From the NCBI RefSeq assembly GCF_000340435.2, contig NZ_CP011883.2, positions 2,030,687 through 2,094,686 of the forward strand: 64,000 nucleotides of DNA. Reading direction: 5' to 3'. The notes under the pieces are model-generated. The model was not told where the DNA came from. It searched no databases and worked only from the letters and a program-made list of their open reading frames with translations. The DNA is from Mycobacterium haemophilum DSM 44634. Its GTDB lineage: Bacteria > Actinomycetota > Actinomycetes > Mycobacteriales > Mycobacteriaceae. Position 1 is the stretch's first letter. Each line of letters begins with the position of its first letter. The translations under genes were made by a program, and so were the position numbers. Shown in pieces: positions 45,903 through 57,200 of this stretch.

Positions 45903-46838
45903 TTGACTAGGCATTTTCTGCGTGATGACGATCTGTCGCCGGCCGAGCAGGCCGATGTGCTGGCGCTCGCTGCGGACCTGAAGAAGGACCCGTTCAGCCG
46001 CCGTCCCCTCGAGGGGCCGCGTGGTGTCGCAGTCATTTTCGACAAGAACTCCACCCGTACCCGGTTCTCGTTCGAGATGGGCATTGCGCAGCTCGGTGGG
46101 CATGCCGTTGTGGTCGACGGGCGCAGCACCCAACTGGGCCGCGAGGAGACCCTGCAGGACACGGCAAGGGTGTTGTCCGGCTACGTCGACGCCATCGTCT
46201 GGCGAACCTTCGGACAACACCGGCTAGACGCCATGGCCGCGACCGCGATGGTGCCGGTGGTCAACGCGCTATCCGACGAGTTCCATCCGTGCCAGGTGTT
46301 GGCCGATCTGCAGACCATCGCCGAGCGCAAGGGCTCATTGAACGGCTTGCGGCTGTCCTACTTCGGAGATGGGGCCAACAACATGGCTCATTCGCTGATG
46401 CTCGGTGCGGTCACCGCAGGCATCCACGTCACCGTCGCCGCCCCAGTAGGTTTTACGCCGGATCCGTCAGTGCTGGCCGCGGCCAGGCAGCGTGCGGAGG
46501 TGACCGGCGCCTCGGTGACCGTGACCGTCGACGCGGATACGGCCGCCACGGGCGCCGACGTCCTGGTCACCGACACCTGGACGTCGATGGGGCAGGAAAA
46601 CGACGGGCTGGACCGGATCAAGCCGTTTTGGCCGTTTCAGGTCAACGCCCGACTTGTGGGGTTGGCTGACTCGGAAGCTATTGTGCTGCACTGCCTTCCA
46701 GCTCACCGCGGTGACGAGATCACCGACGAGGTGATGGACGGACCGACCAGCGCGGTCTGGGATGAGGCCGAAAACCGGCTGCACGCGCAGAAGGCGCTGC
46801 TGGTGTGGCTGCTGGAGCGGCGCACATCAAATGACTAG
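45903..46838 (+). CDS. argF: Ornithine carbamoyltransferase
   Basis: Makes citrulline from ornithine and carbamoyl phosphate. Protein of 311 residues with carbamoyl-phosphate loop STRTRFSFEM (near residue 50), ornithine-binding FGDGANNMAHS and HCLPAHRGDEITDEV with its catalytic Cys. TTG start immediately after a MIRU-type repeat that provides the ribosome-binding site; conserved residues begin at RHFLRDDDLSP. The stop overlaps the argR start by eight bases. Confidence 0.96.
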   Translation: MTRHFLRDDDLSPAEQADVLALAADLKKDPFSRRPLEGPRGVAVIFDKNSTRTRFSFEMGIAQLGGHAVVVDGRSTQLGREETLQDTARVLSGYVDAIVWRTFGQHRLDAMAATAMVPVVNALSDEFHPCQVLADLQTIAERKGSLNGLRLSYFGDGANNMAHSLMLGAVTAGIHVTVAAPVGFTPDPSVLAAARQRAEVTGASVTVTVDADTAATGADVLVTDTWTSMGQENDGLDRIKPFWPFQVNARLVGLADSEAIVLHCLPAHRGDEITDEVMDGPTSAVWDEAENRLHAQKALLVWLLERRTSND

Positions 46839-47337
46839 CCCAGATGCCAAAGCCGCACCCGAGGTCAGCACCACCCGGGCGGGTCGACAGGCCCGCATCG
46901 TGGCGATCCTGTCATCGGCATCGGTGCGCAGTCAAAGCGAACTAGCGGCGTTGCTCGCCGATGAGGGCATCGATGTCACCCAGGCCACGTTGTCGCGAGA
47001 TCTCGAGGAACTCGGCGCGGTGAAACTGCGCGGCGCCGATGGTGGCGTCGGGGTCTACGTTGTCCCCGAGGATGGCAGCCCGGTGCGCGGCGTGTCCGGC
47101 GGTACCGGGCGACTGTCCCGGCTGCTAAGCGAGCTGCTGGTATCCGCCGACTCCAGCGCAAACCTCGCCGTGCTGCGCACTCCACCCGGTGCGGCTGACT
47201 ACTTGGCCAGTGCGATCGACCGCGCAGCGCTACCGTACGTGGTCGGTACCATCGCCGGCGACGACACCGTCTTCGTGGCTGCCCGCGAGCCAATGACTGG
47301 CTCTGAGCTGGCCACTGTTCTCGAAAGCCTCAAGTAG
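46831..47337 (+). CDS. argR: Arginine repressor
   Basis: Arginine-dependent hexameric repressor, 168 residues. The N-terminal winged helix reads SQSELAALLADEGIDVTQAT with LSRDLEELGAVKL; the C-terminal arginine-binding domain has PGAADYLASAIDRAAL and GTIAGDDTVFVAAR. ATG at 46831 lies within the end of argF. Being inside the operon it controls, behind the argC ARG box, it is autoregulated. Confidence 0.96.
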   Translation: MTSPDAKAAPEVSTTRAGRQARIVAILSSASVRSQSELAALLADEGIDVTQATLSRDLEELGAVKLRGADGGVGVYVVPEDGSPVRGVSGGTGRLSRLLSELLVSADSSANLAVLRTPPGAADYLASAIDRAALPYVVGTIAGDDTVFVAAREPMTGSELATVLESLK

Positions 47338-47353
47338 ATAAGGAGATTGGTTG

Positions 47354-48550
47354 ATGTCAGAACGCGTCATCCTGGCGTATTCGGGGGGGCTGGATACCTC
47401 GGTGGCGATCAGCTGGATCGGCAAGGAGACCGGCCGTGAGGTCGTGGCAGTAGCGATTGATCTCGGCCAGGGCGGCGAGGACATGGAGGTGGTACGTCAG
47501 CGGGCGTTGGACTGCGGCGCCGTTGAGGCCGTCGTTGTCGATGCCCGCGACGAGTTCGCCGAGGGCTATTGCTTGCCCACCGTCTTGAACAACGCGCTGT
47601 ACATGGATCGGTATCCGCTGGTGTCCGCGATCAGCCGGCCGCTGATTGTCAAGCACCTGGTGGCGGCCGCGCGTGAGCACGGCGGCGGCATCGTCGCGCA
47701 CGGTTGCACCGGCAAGGGCAACGACCAGGTCCGCTTCGAAGTCGGATTCGCTTCGTTGGCACCGGATCTCGAAGTACTGGCGCCGGTGCGCGACTACGCA
47801 TGGACGAGAGAGAAGGCGATCGCGTTCGCCGAAGAGAATGCCATCCCCATCAATGTCACGAAGCGTTCACCGTTCTCGATCGACCAGAACGTGTGGGGCC
47901 GCGCAGTGGAAACCGGCTTCTTGGAACACTTGTGGAACGCGCCCACCAAAGACGTCTACTCCTACACCGACGACCCAACCGTCAACTGGAACACACCCGA
48001 CGAGGTGATCGTCGGGTTCGAGCGGGGAGTGCCGGTATCGATTGACGGCAATCCGGTGTCAATGCTGGGCGCCATCGAGGAACTCAACCGCCGCGCTGGC
48101 GCGCAGGGCGTCGGGCGTCTCGACGTGGTCGAGGACCGGTTGGTGGGCATCAAGAGCCGCGAGATCTACGAGGCGCCCGGGGCGATGGTGCTCATCACTG
48201 CACACGCCGAACTCGAACACGTCACGTTGGAGCGCGAGTTGGGACGCTTCAAGCGTCAGACCGATCAGCGCTGGGCCGAACTGGTGTATGACGGACTGTG
48301 GTACTCGCCGCTGAAGGCCGCGCTGGAGAGTTTTGTTGCCAAGACCCAGGAGCACGTTTCCGGTGAAATCCGAATGGTGTTGCATGGCGGCCATATTGCG
48401 GTGAATGGACGGCGCAGCGCGGAATCCCTCTACGATTTCAATTTGGCCACCTACGACGAGGGCGACACCTTCGATCAGTCCGCGGCCCGCGGCTTCGTCT
48501 ACGTGCACGGGTTGTCGTCGAAGCTCGCGGCACGTAGGGACTTACGGTGA
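47354..48550 (+). CDS. argG: Argininosuccinate synthase
   Basis: ATP-dependent joining of citrulline and aspartate. Protein of 398 residues with PP-loop AYSGGLDTSVAI at the N-terminus, the HGCTGKGNDQVRFE segment (near residue 115) and the KRSPFSIDQNVWGR stretch. ATG at 47354 follows AAGGAG by eight bases; an in-frame TTG precedes it directly. Length equals that remembered for H37Rv. Confidence 0.97.
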   Translation: MSERVILAYSGGLDTSVAISWIGKETGREVVAVAIDLGQGGEDMEVVRQRALDCGAVEAVVVDARDEFAEGYCLPTVLNNALYMDRYPLVSAISRPLIVKHLVAAAREHGGGIVAHGCTGKGNDQVRFEVGFASLAPDLEVLAPVRDYAWTREKAIAFAEENAIPINVTKRSPFSIDQNVWGRAVETGFLEHLWNAPTKDVYSYTDDPTVNWNTPDEVIVGFERGVPVSIDGNPVSMLGAIEELNRRAGAQGVGRLDVVEDRLVGIKSREIYEAPGAMVLITAHAELEHVTLERELGRFKRQTDQRWAELVYDGLWYSPLKAALESFVAKTQEHVSGEIRMVLHGGHIAVNGRRSAESLYDFNLATYDEGDTFDQSAARGFVYVHGLSSKLAARRDLR

Positions 48551-48620
48551 GCCACGAGTGTGAATTGAGCGACGCGACACGCCGACAAGGCGTCGTCAGA
48601 TTCACGCTCGGGGCAAAAAA

Positions 48621-50018
48621 GTGAGCGCGTTGTGGGGTGGGCGGTTCGCCGCCGGCCCTTCGGAGGCGTTGGCCGCGCTGAGCAAGTCCACCCACTTCGA
48701 CTGGGCGCTGGCTCCGTACGACATCACCGCGTCCCGGGCGCACGCGAACGTGCTATTCCGGGCCGGGCTGCTCAATGAAGAGCAGCGCGACGGGTTGTTG
48801 GCTGGGTTGGACAGCCTCGCACAGGACGTTGCCGACGGCAGTTTCGGCCCGCTGGTCACCGACGAGGACGTGCACGCAGCGTTGGAGCGCGGGCTCATTG
48901 ATCGGGTCGGCCCCGACCTGGGCGGCCGGCTGCGGGCCGGCCGGTCGCGTAACGATCAAGTGGCCACGCTGTTCCGGATGTGGCTACGCGACGCGGTGCG
49001 GCGGGTCGCTGCCGGAGCGCTCGAGCTCGTCGGTGCGCTGGCCAGTCAGGCGGCCGCGCACCCGAGCGTCATCATGCCTGGTAAAACCCATCTGCAGGCG
49101 GCCCAGCCGATCCTGCTGGCACACCATCTGCTCGCGCACGCGCATCCGTTGCTGCGTGATGTGGACCGGATCATCGACGTCGACAAGCGGGTCGCGGTGT
49201 CCCCGTACGGTTCGGGAGCATTGGCCGGGTCGTCGTTAGGCCTGGATCCGGACATGATCGCCCATGACCTGGGGTTCGTGGCCGCCGCCGACAATTCCGT
49301 CGACGCGACCGCCGCCCGCGATTTTGCGGCCGAGGCGGCGTTCGTCTTCGCCATGATCGCCGTCGACCTGTCGCGGCTCGCCGAAGACATCATTTTGTGG
49401 AGTTCCACCGAATTCGGTTATGTCACGCTGCATGATTCGTGGTCCACCGGCAGCTCGATCATGCCGCAGAAGAAGAATCCGGACATCGCCGAGCTGGCTC
49501 GCGGCAAGTCCGGGCGGCTGATCGGAAACCTGGCTGGGTTGCTGGCGACGCTGAAAGCCCAGCCGCTCGCCTATAACCGCGACTTGCAGGAAGACAAGGA
49601 GCCGGTGTTCGATTCGGTGGCCCAGCTGGAGCTGCTGCTGCCGGCGATGGCTGGGCTGGTAGCCAGCTTGACGTTCAATGTCGAGCGGATGGCCGCCCTA
49701 GCTCCGGCCGGCTATACCATGGCCACCGATATCGCTGAATGGCTTGTGCGACAGGGTGTTCCGTTTCGATCCGCGCATGAGTCCGCGGGTGCTGCGGTGC
49801 GGGTCGCCGAGGATCGCGGCGTCGGACTCGAGGAACTAACCGACGACGAACTGGCTGCCATCAGCCCCGAGCTGACGCCGCAGGTCCGCGAGGTGCTGAC
49901 GGTTGAGGGCTCGGTGTCGTCGCGAGCTGCCCGTGGCGGTACCGCGCCAACTCAGGTAGCGGACCAACTGAATCTAGTGTTGGCGTCCTGCGATGCGCTG
50001 CGGGACCGGCTCAGTTAG
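48621..50018 (+). CDS. argH: Argininosuccinate lyase
   Basis: Last step: splits argininosuccinate into arginine and fumarate. Protein of 465 residues of the fumarase/aspartase superfamily: N-terminal LWGGRFAAGPSEALAAL, RAGRSRNDQVAT, HLQAAQPILLAHHLLAH and the signature loop GSSIMPQKKNPD with the catalytic Ser. GTG start, 70 bases after argG; the gap carries no strong terminator, so argG-argH remain linked to the operon. The pks10 gene begins about 120 bases later on the same strand. Confidence 0.97.
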   Translation: MSALWGGRFAAGPSEALAALSKSTHFDWALAPYDITASRAHANVLFRAGLLNEEQRDGLLAGLDSLAQDVADGSFGPLVTDEDVHAALERGLIDRVGPDLGGRLRAGRSRNDQVATLFRMWLRDAVRRVAAGALELVGALASQAAAHPSVIMPGKTHLQAAQPILLAHHLLAHAHPLLRDVDRIIDVDKRVAVSPYGSGALAGSSLGLDPDMIAHDLGFVAAADNSVDATAARDFAAEAAFVFAMIAVDLSRLAEDIILWSSTEFGYVTLHDSWSTGSSIMPQKKNPDIAELARGKSGRLIGNLAGLLATLKAQPLAYNRDLQEDKEPVFDSVAQLELLLPAMAGLVASLTFNVERMAALAPAGYTMATDIAEWLVRQGVPFRSAHESAGAAVRVAEDRGVGLEELTDDELAAISPELTPQVREVLTVEGSVSSRAARGGTAPTQVADQLNLVLASCDALRDRLS

Positions 50019-50141
50019 CGGCCGCCCAGATGAGCTATCACCGACTCTTTGCCGGGCGGTTGTCCGCGGACTAAACTTCGGGCTCTAAGCGATCGGGTTG
50101 AACCGTTCGTCCTCGGTTTTCGTGACCAAGGGGTGGGACCA

Positions 50142-51203
50142 ATGAGCGTCATCGCAAGTGTCTTCGGTGCGTTGCCCCCATACCGCTATTCACAGCAAGA
50201 GCTCACCGATTTTTTCCTCAACATCCCGGATTTCGCGGGTTACGAGGACATAGTTCGGCAGCTACACGCCAGCGCAAAGGTGAATAGTCGTCATCTGACC
50301 TTGCCGCTGGAGCGGTATCCGACGCTGACAGATTTCGGCGCGGCAAACCGGATTTTCATCGAACATGCGGTGGACCTTGGTTGCGAGGCGCTACTCGGCG
50401 CGCTTGACGAGGCGGGCCTGCATCCACAGGACGTCGACGTGATCGTGACGGCAACGGTGACCGGTCTCGCAGTCCCGTCCCTGGATGCGCGGATCGCGTG
50501 CCGTGTCGGGCTGCGCGCCGATGTGCGGCGGGTGCCATTGTTTGGCCTGGGCTGTGTGGCGGGCGCGGCGGGGGTAGCCCGGCTGCACGACTATCTGCGT
50601 GGCGCGCCGGACGCTGTCGCGGTCCTCATCGCGGTCGAGCTGTGCTCACTCACCTACCCGGGGTACAAGCCATCTCTGGCAGGTCTAGTCGGCAGTGCAC
50701 TATTTGCTGACGGAGCAGCTGCGGTAGTCGCGGTCGGAGAGCGACGCGCCGAACAGATTGGCGCCGACGGGCCGGACATTGTTGCTTCGCGCAGCCATCT
50801 CTACCCAGACTCGCTGCGCACCATGGGCTATGACGTCGGTGCCGCCGGATTCGAGCTCGTCCTGTCGAAGGACCTAGCGGCCGTTGTCGAGCAGTACCTG
50901 GGCAACGACGTCGCCGACTTTCTGGCCACGCACGGCCTGACCACCACCGACATCGGCGCTTGGGTCACCCATCCCGGTGGTCCCAAGATCATCGACGCGA
51001 TCACCGAAACACTCGACCTGCCACCGCAGGCCCTCGAACTGACCTGGCGTTCGCTTGGTGAGATCGGCAACCTGTCGTCGGCTTCGGTCCTGCATGTGCT
51101 GCGGGACACCATCGCAAAACCACCGCCAAGCGATAGCCCGGGGTTGATGATCGCGATGGGCCCCGGGTTCTGCTCCGAACTCGTACTGCTGCGCTGGCAC
51201 TGA
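50142..51203 (+). CDS. pks10: Type III polyketide synthase Pks10
   Basis: Chalcone-synthase-like homodimer that extends an acyl-CoA starter with malonyl-CoA. Protein of 353 residues, as in H37Rv. Catalytic triad visible: Cys in LFGLGCVAGAAG (near residue 143), His in WVTHPGGPKIID and Asn in LGEIGNLSSASVL. ATG at 50142 after AAGGGGTGGG; an upstream reading from 50049 lacks conservation. It precedes the type I PKS pks7 by ten bases and is probably co-transcribed, so its long-chain product could feed or join the type I line. Pks10 has been linked to dimycocerosate formation in M. tuberculosis. Confidence 0.95.
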   Translation: MSVIASVFGALPPYRYSQQELTDFFLNIPDFAGYEDIVRQLHASAKVNSRHLTLPLERYPTLTDFGAANRIFIEHAVDLGCEALLGALDEAGLHPQDVDVIVTATVTGLAVPSLDARIACRVGLRADVRRVPLFGLGCVAGAAGVARLHDYLRGAPDAVAVLIAVELCSLTYPGYKPSLAGLVGSALFADGAAAVVAVGERRAEQIGADGPDIVASRSHLYPDSLRTMGYDVGAAGFELVLSKDLAAVVEQYLGNDVADFLATHGLTTTDIGAWVTHPGGPKIIDAITETLDLPPQALELTWRSLGEIGNLSSASVLHVLRDTIAKPPPSDSPGLMIAMGPGFCSELVLLRWH

Positions 51204-51213
51204 TTTGCCGCTG

Positions 51214-54200
51214 ATGGACAGCACGGAACCGGTGGCGGTGGTGGGAATTGGTTGCCGGTATCCGGGTGGAGTGGATTCGCCGGAGCGGTTATGGGAAGTC
51301 GTGGCAGAGGGCCGCGATGTGGTGTCGGACTTTCCGACGGACCGTGGCTGGGATTTGACGGAGCTATTTGATGCAGACCCTGATGCGGTAGGGAAGTCCT
51401 ACAGTCGGTACGGCGGCTTTCTCACGAATGTCGCCGACTTCGACGCCACTTTCTTCGGGATTGCGCCCAGCGAAGCGCTGGCGATGGAACCGCAGCAGCG
51501 TCTGTTGCTGGAGGTGTCGTGGGAGGCGTTGGAACGCGCCGGGATTGACCCGACGACGTTGTCCGGTTCGACGACCGGTGTGTTCGCCGGCGTCTTCCAT
51601 GGTTCCTACGGCGGTGCTTGCCGTGTTCCCGGGGATCTAGAGCGCTACGGCCTGCGTGGTTCGACGTTGAGTGTGGCCTCGGGTCGGGTGGCCTATGCGT
51701 TGGGCTTGGAAGGTCCGGCGGTGTCGATCGATACGGCGTGTTCGTCGTCGCTGGTGGCGATACACCTGGCGGTGCAGTCGCTGCGCTCTAGGGAATGCAG
51801 CTTGGCGCTAGCCGGAGGTGTGACCGTGATGGCCACCCCGGCGATATTCGTCGACTTCAGCCGCCAACGCGCGCTATCTGCTGACGGCCGGTGTAAGGCC
51901 TATGCCGGCGCCGCCGACGGGACTGGGTTTTCCGAAGGCGTTGGAATGTTGGTGTTGGAGCGGTTGCCGGATGCCCGTCGGCGGGGGCACCCGGTGTTGG
52001 CTGTGGTGCGGGGATCGGCGGTCAATCAGGATGGCGCCTCCGCTGGACTGGCGACACCTCATGGGCCCTCGCAGCAGCGAGTGATTCGGGCGGCGTTGGC
52101 GAATGCGCGGTTGAGTGCTGCCGACGTGGACCTGGTGGAAGGCCACGGAACTGGGACCCAGTTGGGGGATCCGATTGAGGCCCAGGCAATTTTGGCGACG
52201 TATGGCCAGGACCGCCCGGCGGATCGGCCGTTGTGGCTGGGGTCGATGAAATCGAACATGGGTCATACTCAGGCAGCGGCCGGCGTCGCTGGCGTGATCA
52301 AATTGGTGCAAGCGATGCGGCACGGGGTGATGCCGAAGACACTGCACGTAGATGTGCCCACGCCGAAAGTTGATTGGTCGGCGGGGGCGGTGTCCTTGCT
52401 GACCGATCCGCGACCGTGGCCGGTGACGGATCGACCGCGGCGGGCCGCGGTGTCATCGTTCGGGATCAGTGGGACGAATGCGCATCTGATTGTCGAGCAG
52501 GCCCCGGCGGATTCCTCGTCGGCCGCGGAAAACATTGCGGTGGAGCTTACGCCGGCGGCGGCGTGGGTATTGTCGGGTCGTTCGTCTGCGGCGCTGGTCA
52601 ACCAAGCGCAGCGATTGTTGGCATGGGTTGGCGCCGACGAGGGCTTGAGCGCTATCGATGTGGGGTGGTCGCTGGCCACGACGCGGTCGGTGTTCGAGCA
52701 TCGGGCGGTGCTGGTGGGTGCCGATCGAGGGCAGTTGTTGGCGGGGCTGGCGGGGTTGGCCGCCAGCCAACCGGGTGCGGGTGCGGTCGTGGGGCGCGCC
52801 CGCTCGGTGGGCAAGACGGTCTACGTGTTTCCCGGGCAGGGCTCGCAATGGGTCGGCATGGGAGCCCAATTGCTCAATACTTCAAGGGTGTTCGCTGACC
52901 AGATGCTCCGGTGCGACAAAGCGCTCAGCGAGTACGTGAAATGGTCGCTGACCGACGTCATCCGCGGAGCGACAGGTGCGCCGGGTCTGGACCGGGTCGA
53001 TGTGGTGCAGCCGACGCTGTGGGCGGTGATGGTGTCGCTGGCCGAGCTGTGGCGCTCAGTCGGCGTGGTGCCCGACGCCGTCATCGGCCATTCGCAAGGC
53101 GAAATCGCGGCGGCATACGTGGCGGGAGCGTTGACGCTGGAGGACGCCGCCCGGGTGGTCGCACTGCGTAGCCGACTGCTGCTGCAGTTATCGGGTGCCG
53201 GCGGCATGGTTTCACTGGCTTGTGGGCTGCCGCAAGCCCACGAGCTGGTGTCACAGTACGAAGGGCGGCTGAATATCGCTGTTGTCAACAGCGTTTCGGC
53301 GGTAGTTGTGTCCGGAGAGGTGCCCGCGCTAGAGGAGCTGATGCGACGTTGTGCGGCCGACAACGTTCGCGCCCGCCGGATCGATGTCGACTACGCTTCG
53401 CACTCGGCTGCGGTCGATGCGATTCGCGCGCCTCTCATCGAGGCGCTAGCCGGCATCGAACCCCATGTTGCCTCAGCGGATTTCTTCTCTACGGTGACCG
53501 GTGATCGCATGGATACCGCAGAATTGGGTGCTGACTACTGGTATCGAAGCATCCGGTTGACGGTGCAGTTCGAGCAGGCAGTGCGTCGTGCGTACGATGC
53601 CGGGTATCGAGTGTTCATCGAGTCCAGTCCGCACCCAGTACTGATTGCCGGGATCGACGAAACCCTCACCGATTGCCGGCGCGATAGTGCCGACAACACT
53701 GTGGTCATCCCGTCACTGGTCCGCGACGACGGTGGCCTGGAACGGTTTTGGCTGTCGGTGGGGCAGGCTCATGTTGCGGGCGTAGCTGTAAATTGGCGGG
53801 CGGCCTTCGCGGATCGGGGCGGGCAGCCGGTGGAACTCCCGACCTATGGGTTTGTGCGGCGGCGTTTTTGGTTACCGGGTGGGTCAGGAGGCCCGGAAGC
53901 TGTGGGCGATTTGGGAGTTGCCGCGGCTAAGCATCCCTTGTTGGGCGCCGTAGTAGAGCTGCCCGATTCCGGTGGGGTGGTGCTGACAGCCCGGTTGTCG
54001 TCAGCGGCCCAGCCGTGGTTGGCCGACCATGCGGTCGCCGGGGTGGGGTTGTTCCCGGGGACAGGATTCGTGGAGTTGGCCAGCAGGGCCGGTGATGAGG
54101 TCGGTTGCCCGGTGATCGAGGAGCTGACGTTGTTGGCCCCACTGGTGCTGCCGACGGCGGGCGGGGTGCCGGTCCGGGTGCTCGTCGGTGCCGCCGGAAA

Positions 54201-57200
54201 TTCGGGCTTGCGGTCGGTGTCGGTGTATTCGGCTGACGCCCAGCCAGGTTCGGTGTGGTTGCTGCACGCGGAGGGTGTGTTGGGCCCCACGTCGGTGGAA
54301 CCGAGCACGGATCTGTCGGTCTGGCCGCCCGTAGGCGCGGTAGCGGTGGATGTCACCGGTGCCTACGACAGCTTGGCGCGGCGTGGCTATCAGTATGGCC
54401 CGGCCTTCCGCGGACTGCGGGCGATGTGGCGACGGGGGAGCGAGTTGTTCGCCGAAGTTACTGTCCCGCAGGACGCTGCAGCGACGGCGGGAGGCTTCGG
54501 CATTCATCCGGTGTTGTTGGACGCGGCATTGCATGCGATGGGGATGGCCGGGGGAGACGCTGATGAGCACACCCAGATCGTCCTGCCGTTTAACTGGCGG
54601 GGCGTGTCTTTACACGCGGCCGGTGCATCGCGGGCGCGGGTGCGTATCGCAGCGGCAGGTGCCAGGGCGGTGTCGGTCGACATGGCCGACGCAACAGGGT
54701 TACCCGTATTCACGGCGCGGTCGTTGACCATGCGGCCGGTGTCGGCACAGCAGTTAGCCGCGGCGGTGGCTCGTCCAGACAGTGGCGGTCTGTGGCAGGT
54801 GGCGTGGTCACCGATGGCGTTGGCGGGCGACGGTAGTAGCGGTCACGGTGACGATCGCGTGGTCGTGTGGGAGCCGACGGCTGCCAGTGGGGACGTGGTG
54901 GCAGCGGTGCACGCGGCCACCACTGCGGCGTTGGGGGTGTTGCAGTCGTGGCTAGCCGGTGACCAACCAGGGGTGTTGGTGGTACTGACCGGTGGGGCAG
55001 TCGCATGTGCCGGTGCCGAGGTCACGGATTTGGCTGCGGCGGCGGTGTGGGGTTTGGTGCGGTCGGCACAGGCCGAGCACCCGGATCGGGTAGTGCTGGT
55101 CGATTCGGACGGATCGGTCGATGTTGGATCTGTAATCAGTTGTGGTGAACCACAATTAGTGATTCGCCACGGCGTGGTGTATGGCGCCAGATTGGTGCCA
55201 GCCGGGGCGGGCTCGGTCTTGACGCTGCCGTCCGGAAGATGGCGCATGGCCGCCGGCGGAGGCGGAACGCTAGACGATTTGCTGGTGGGCCCGTGTCCGC
55301 GGACGGAATTGGCTGCCGGGCAAGTACGGGTGGCGGTAGCTGCGGTCGGAGTGAATTTCCGGGATGTATTGGTGGCGTTGGGCGTGTATCCCGGCGGCGG
55401 AGAGCTCGGGGTCGAGGGCGCCGGGGTGGTTGTCGAGGTCGGCCGCGGCGTGACCAGGGTGGCTGTCGGCGATGCCGTCCTGGGGTTGCTAGGGGTGGTG
55501 GGCTCTGAGGCGGTGGTTGATGAGCTGCTGGTAACCACGGTGCCGGCGGGTTGGTCGCTGGTGGACGCCGCAGCTGTGCCGGTGGTGTTTTTGACGGCGT
55601 GGTACGGGCTATCGGCGTTGGCGGATCTTCGGGCTGGGCAGCGGGTGTTGGTGCACGCCGCCACCGGCGGGGTGGGGATGGCCGCGGTACAGCTGGCCCG
55701 GCACTGGGGCGCCGAAGTCTTTGCCACTGCCGGTCGCGGCAAGTGGAATACCCTGCGGGAAATGGGCTTTGACGATGACCATATTGGTGATTCGCGGACT
55801 CTCGAATTCGAGGAGAAGTTTTTGTCGGCCACCGGCGGGGCCGGGGTCGACGTGGTGCTCAACTCGCTGGCCGGAAAGCTCACTGACGCGTCATTGCGGC
55901 TGCTGCCCCGGGGCGGGCGTTTCATCGAGATGGGCAAAACCGATCTTCGCGATCCGCGTGAAATCGCCGAACAGCATCGCGGGGTGGAATATCGGGCGTT
56001 CGATTTGATCGAAGTGGGGCCAGATCGTACCGCTACGATGCTGGCCGAATTGATGGAGCTGCTGCAGGGCGGCACCTTACACCCACTGCCGGTCAAGACC
56101 TTTGATGTGCGGTGTGCCTCGGCGGCGTATCGATTTGTCAGTCAGGCCCGCCATATCGGCAAAGTCGTGCTGACGATTCCAGGTGGGCCCGGCGAGATAC
56201 TCAGTGGATGTGGCGGGCTGGCCGGGAGCACCGTGGTGATCCCCGGGGGCACAGGCATGGCCGGTTCGGCACTGGCCCGCCATCTCGTCAGCCGCTATCG
56301 GGTGGCCCATGTAGTGCTGCTCAGCCGGGCTGGTGCCGACGTCGACGGCGTCGCGGAGTTGGTCGGCCAACTGCAAGAGGGCGGCGCACAGGTATCGGTG
56401 GCGGCTTGCGATGTGGCCGATCGCGATTCGGTAGCAGCGATGCTCGCACGGATACCCACGACTTATCCACTCCGCGGAATCATCTATGCTGCCGGGATTC
56501 TCGATGACGGGCTGACCTCGTCGCTCACTGCCGAGCGCGTGGACGCGGTGTTGCGGGCCAAAGTCGATGGTGCCTGGAATCTGCATGAACTGACCCAAGA
56601 TCGGGACTTATCGGCATTCGTCATGTTTTCCTCGATGGCGGGAATCGTCGGCACCCCGGGCCAGGCCAACTACGCAGCAGCCAACAGTTTCCTCGACGGG
56701 CTGGCCGCCTACCGACAGGCACGTGGATTGCCGGGTTTATCGCTGGCCTGGGGGCTGTGGGAACAAGCCTCGACAATGACCGCCCACCTCGCCGATCGCG
56801 ACAAGGCGCGGATGAGCCGGGTTGGACTCGCCCCATTATCCACCCAGCGGGCACTCGAACTGTTCGACACCGCCTTGCTGGGTGAGATTCCTTTGGTGGT
56901 GGCCGCCCAGCTGGATCGAGCCGCATTGTCCGACAACGCTGCCGCGCTGCCCCCGCTCTTGCACCAGTTGAGCACCCGTCGGGCACGACGCGTGATCGAT
57001 GACGCTGAGGCTGAGGCCACCGCCGCCTCCACGGCAGGCCTGGTCGCGCGCCTGCAAGGTCTTTCCGCTGAACAGCGCCATCACACGCTGGTAGGTCTGG
57101 TCTGCAGCAACGCCGCCACCGTACTGGGGAATAGCGCCGCAGACATTAACCCGGAGCGCACGTTCCAAGATCTGGGGTTTGACTCACTGACCGCCGTGGA

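Noticed and set aside
54843..56096. 417-codon minus-strand frame opposite pks7
   Set aside because: Ser/Thr/Pro-rich antisense reading typical of high-GC shadows.
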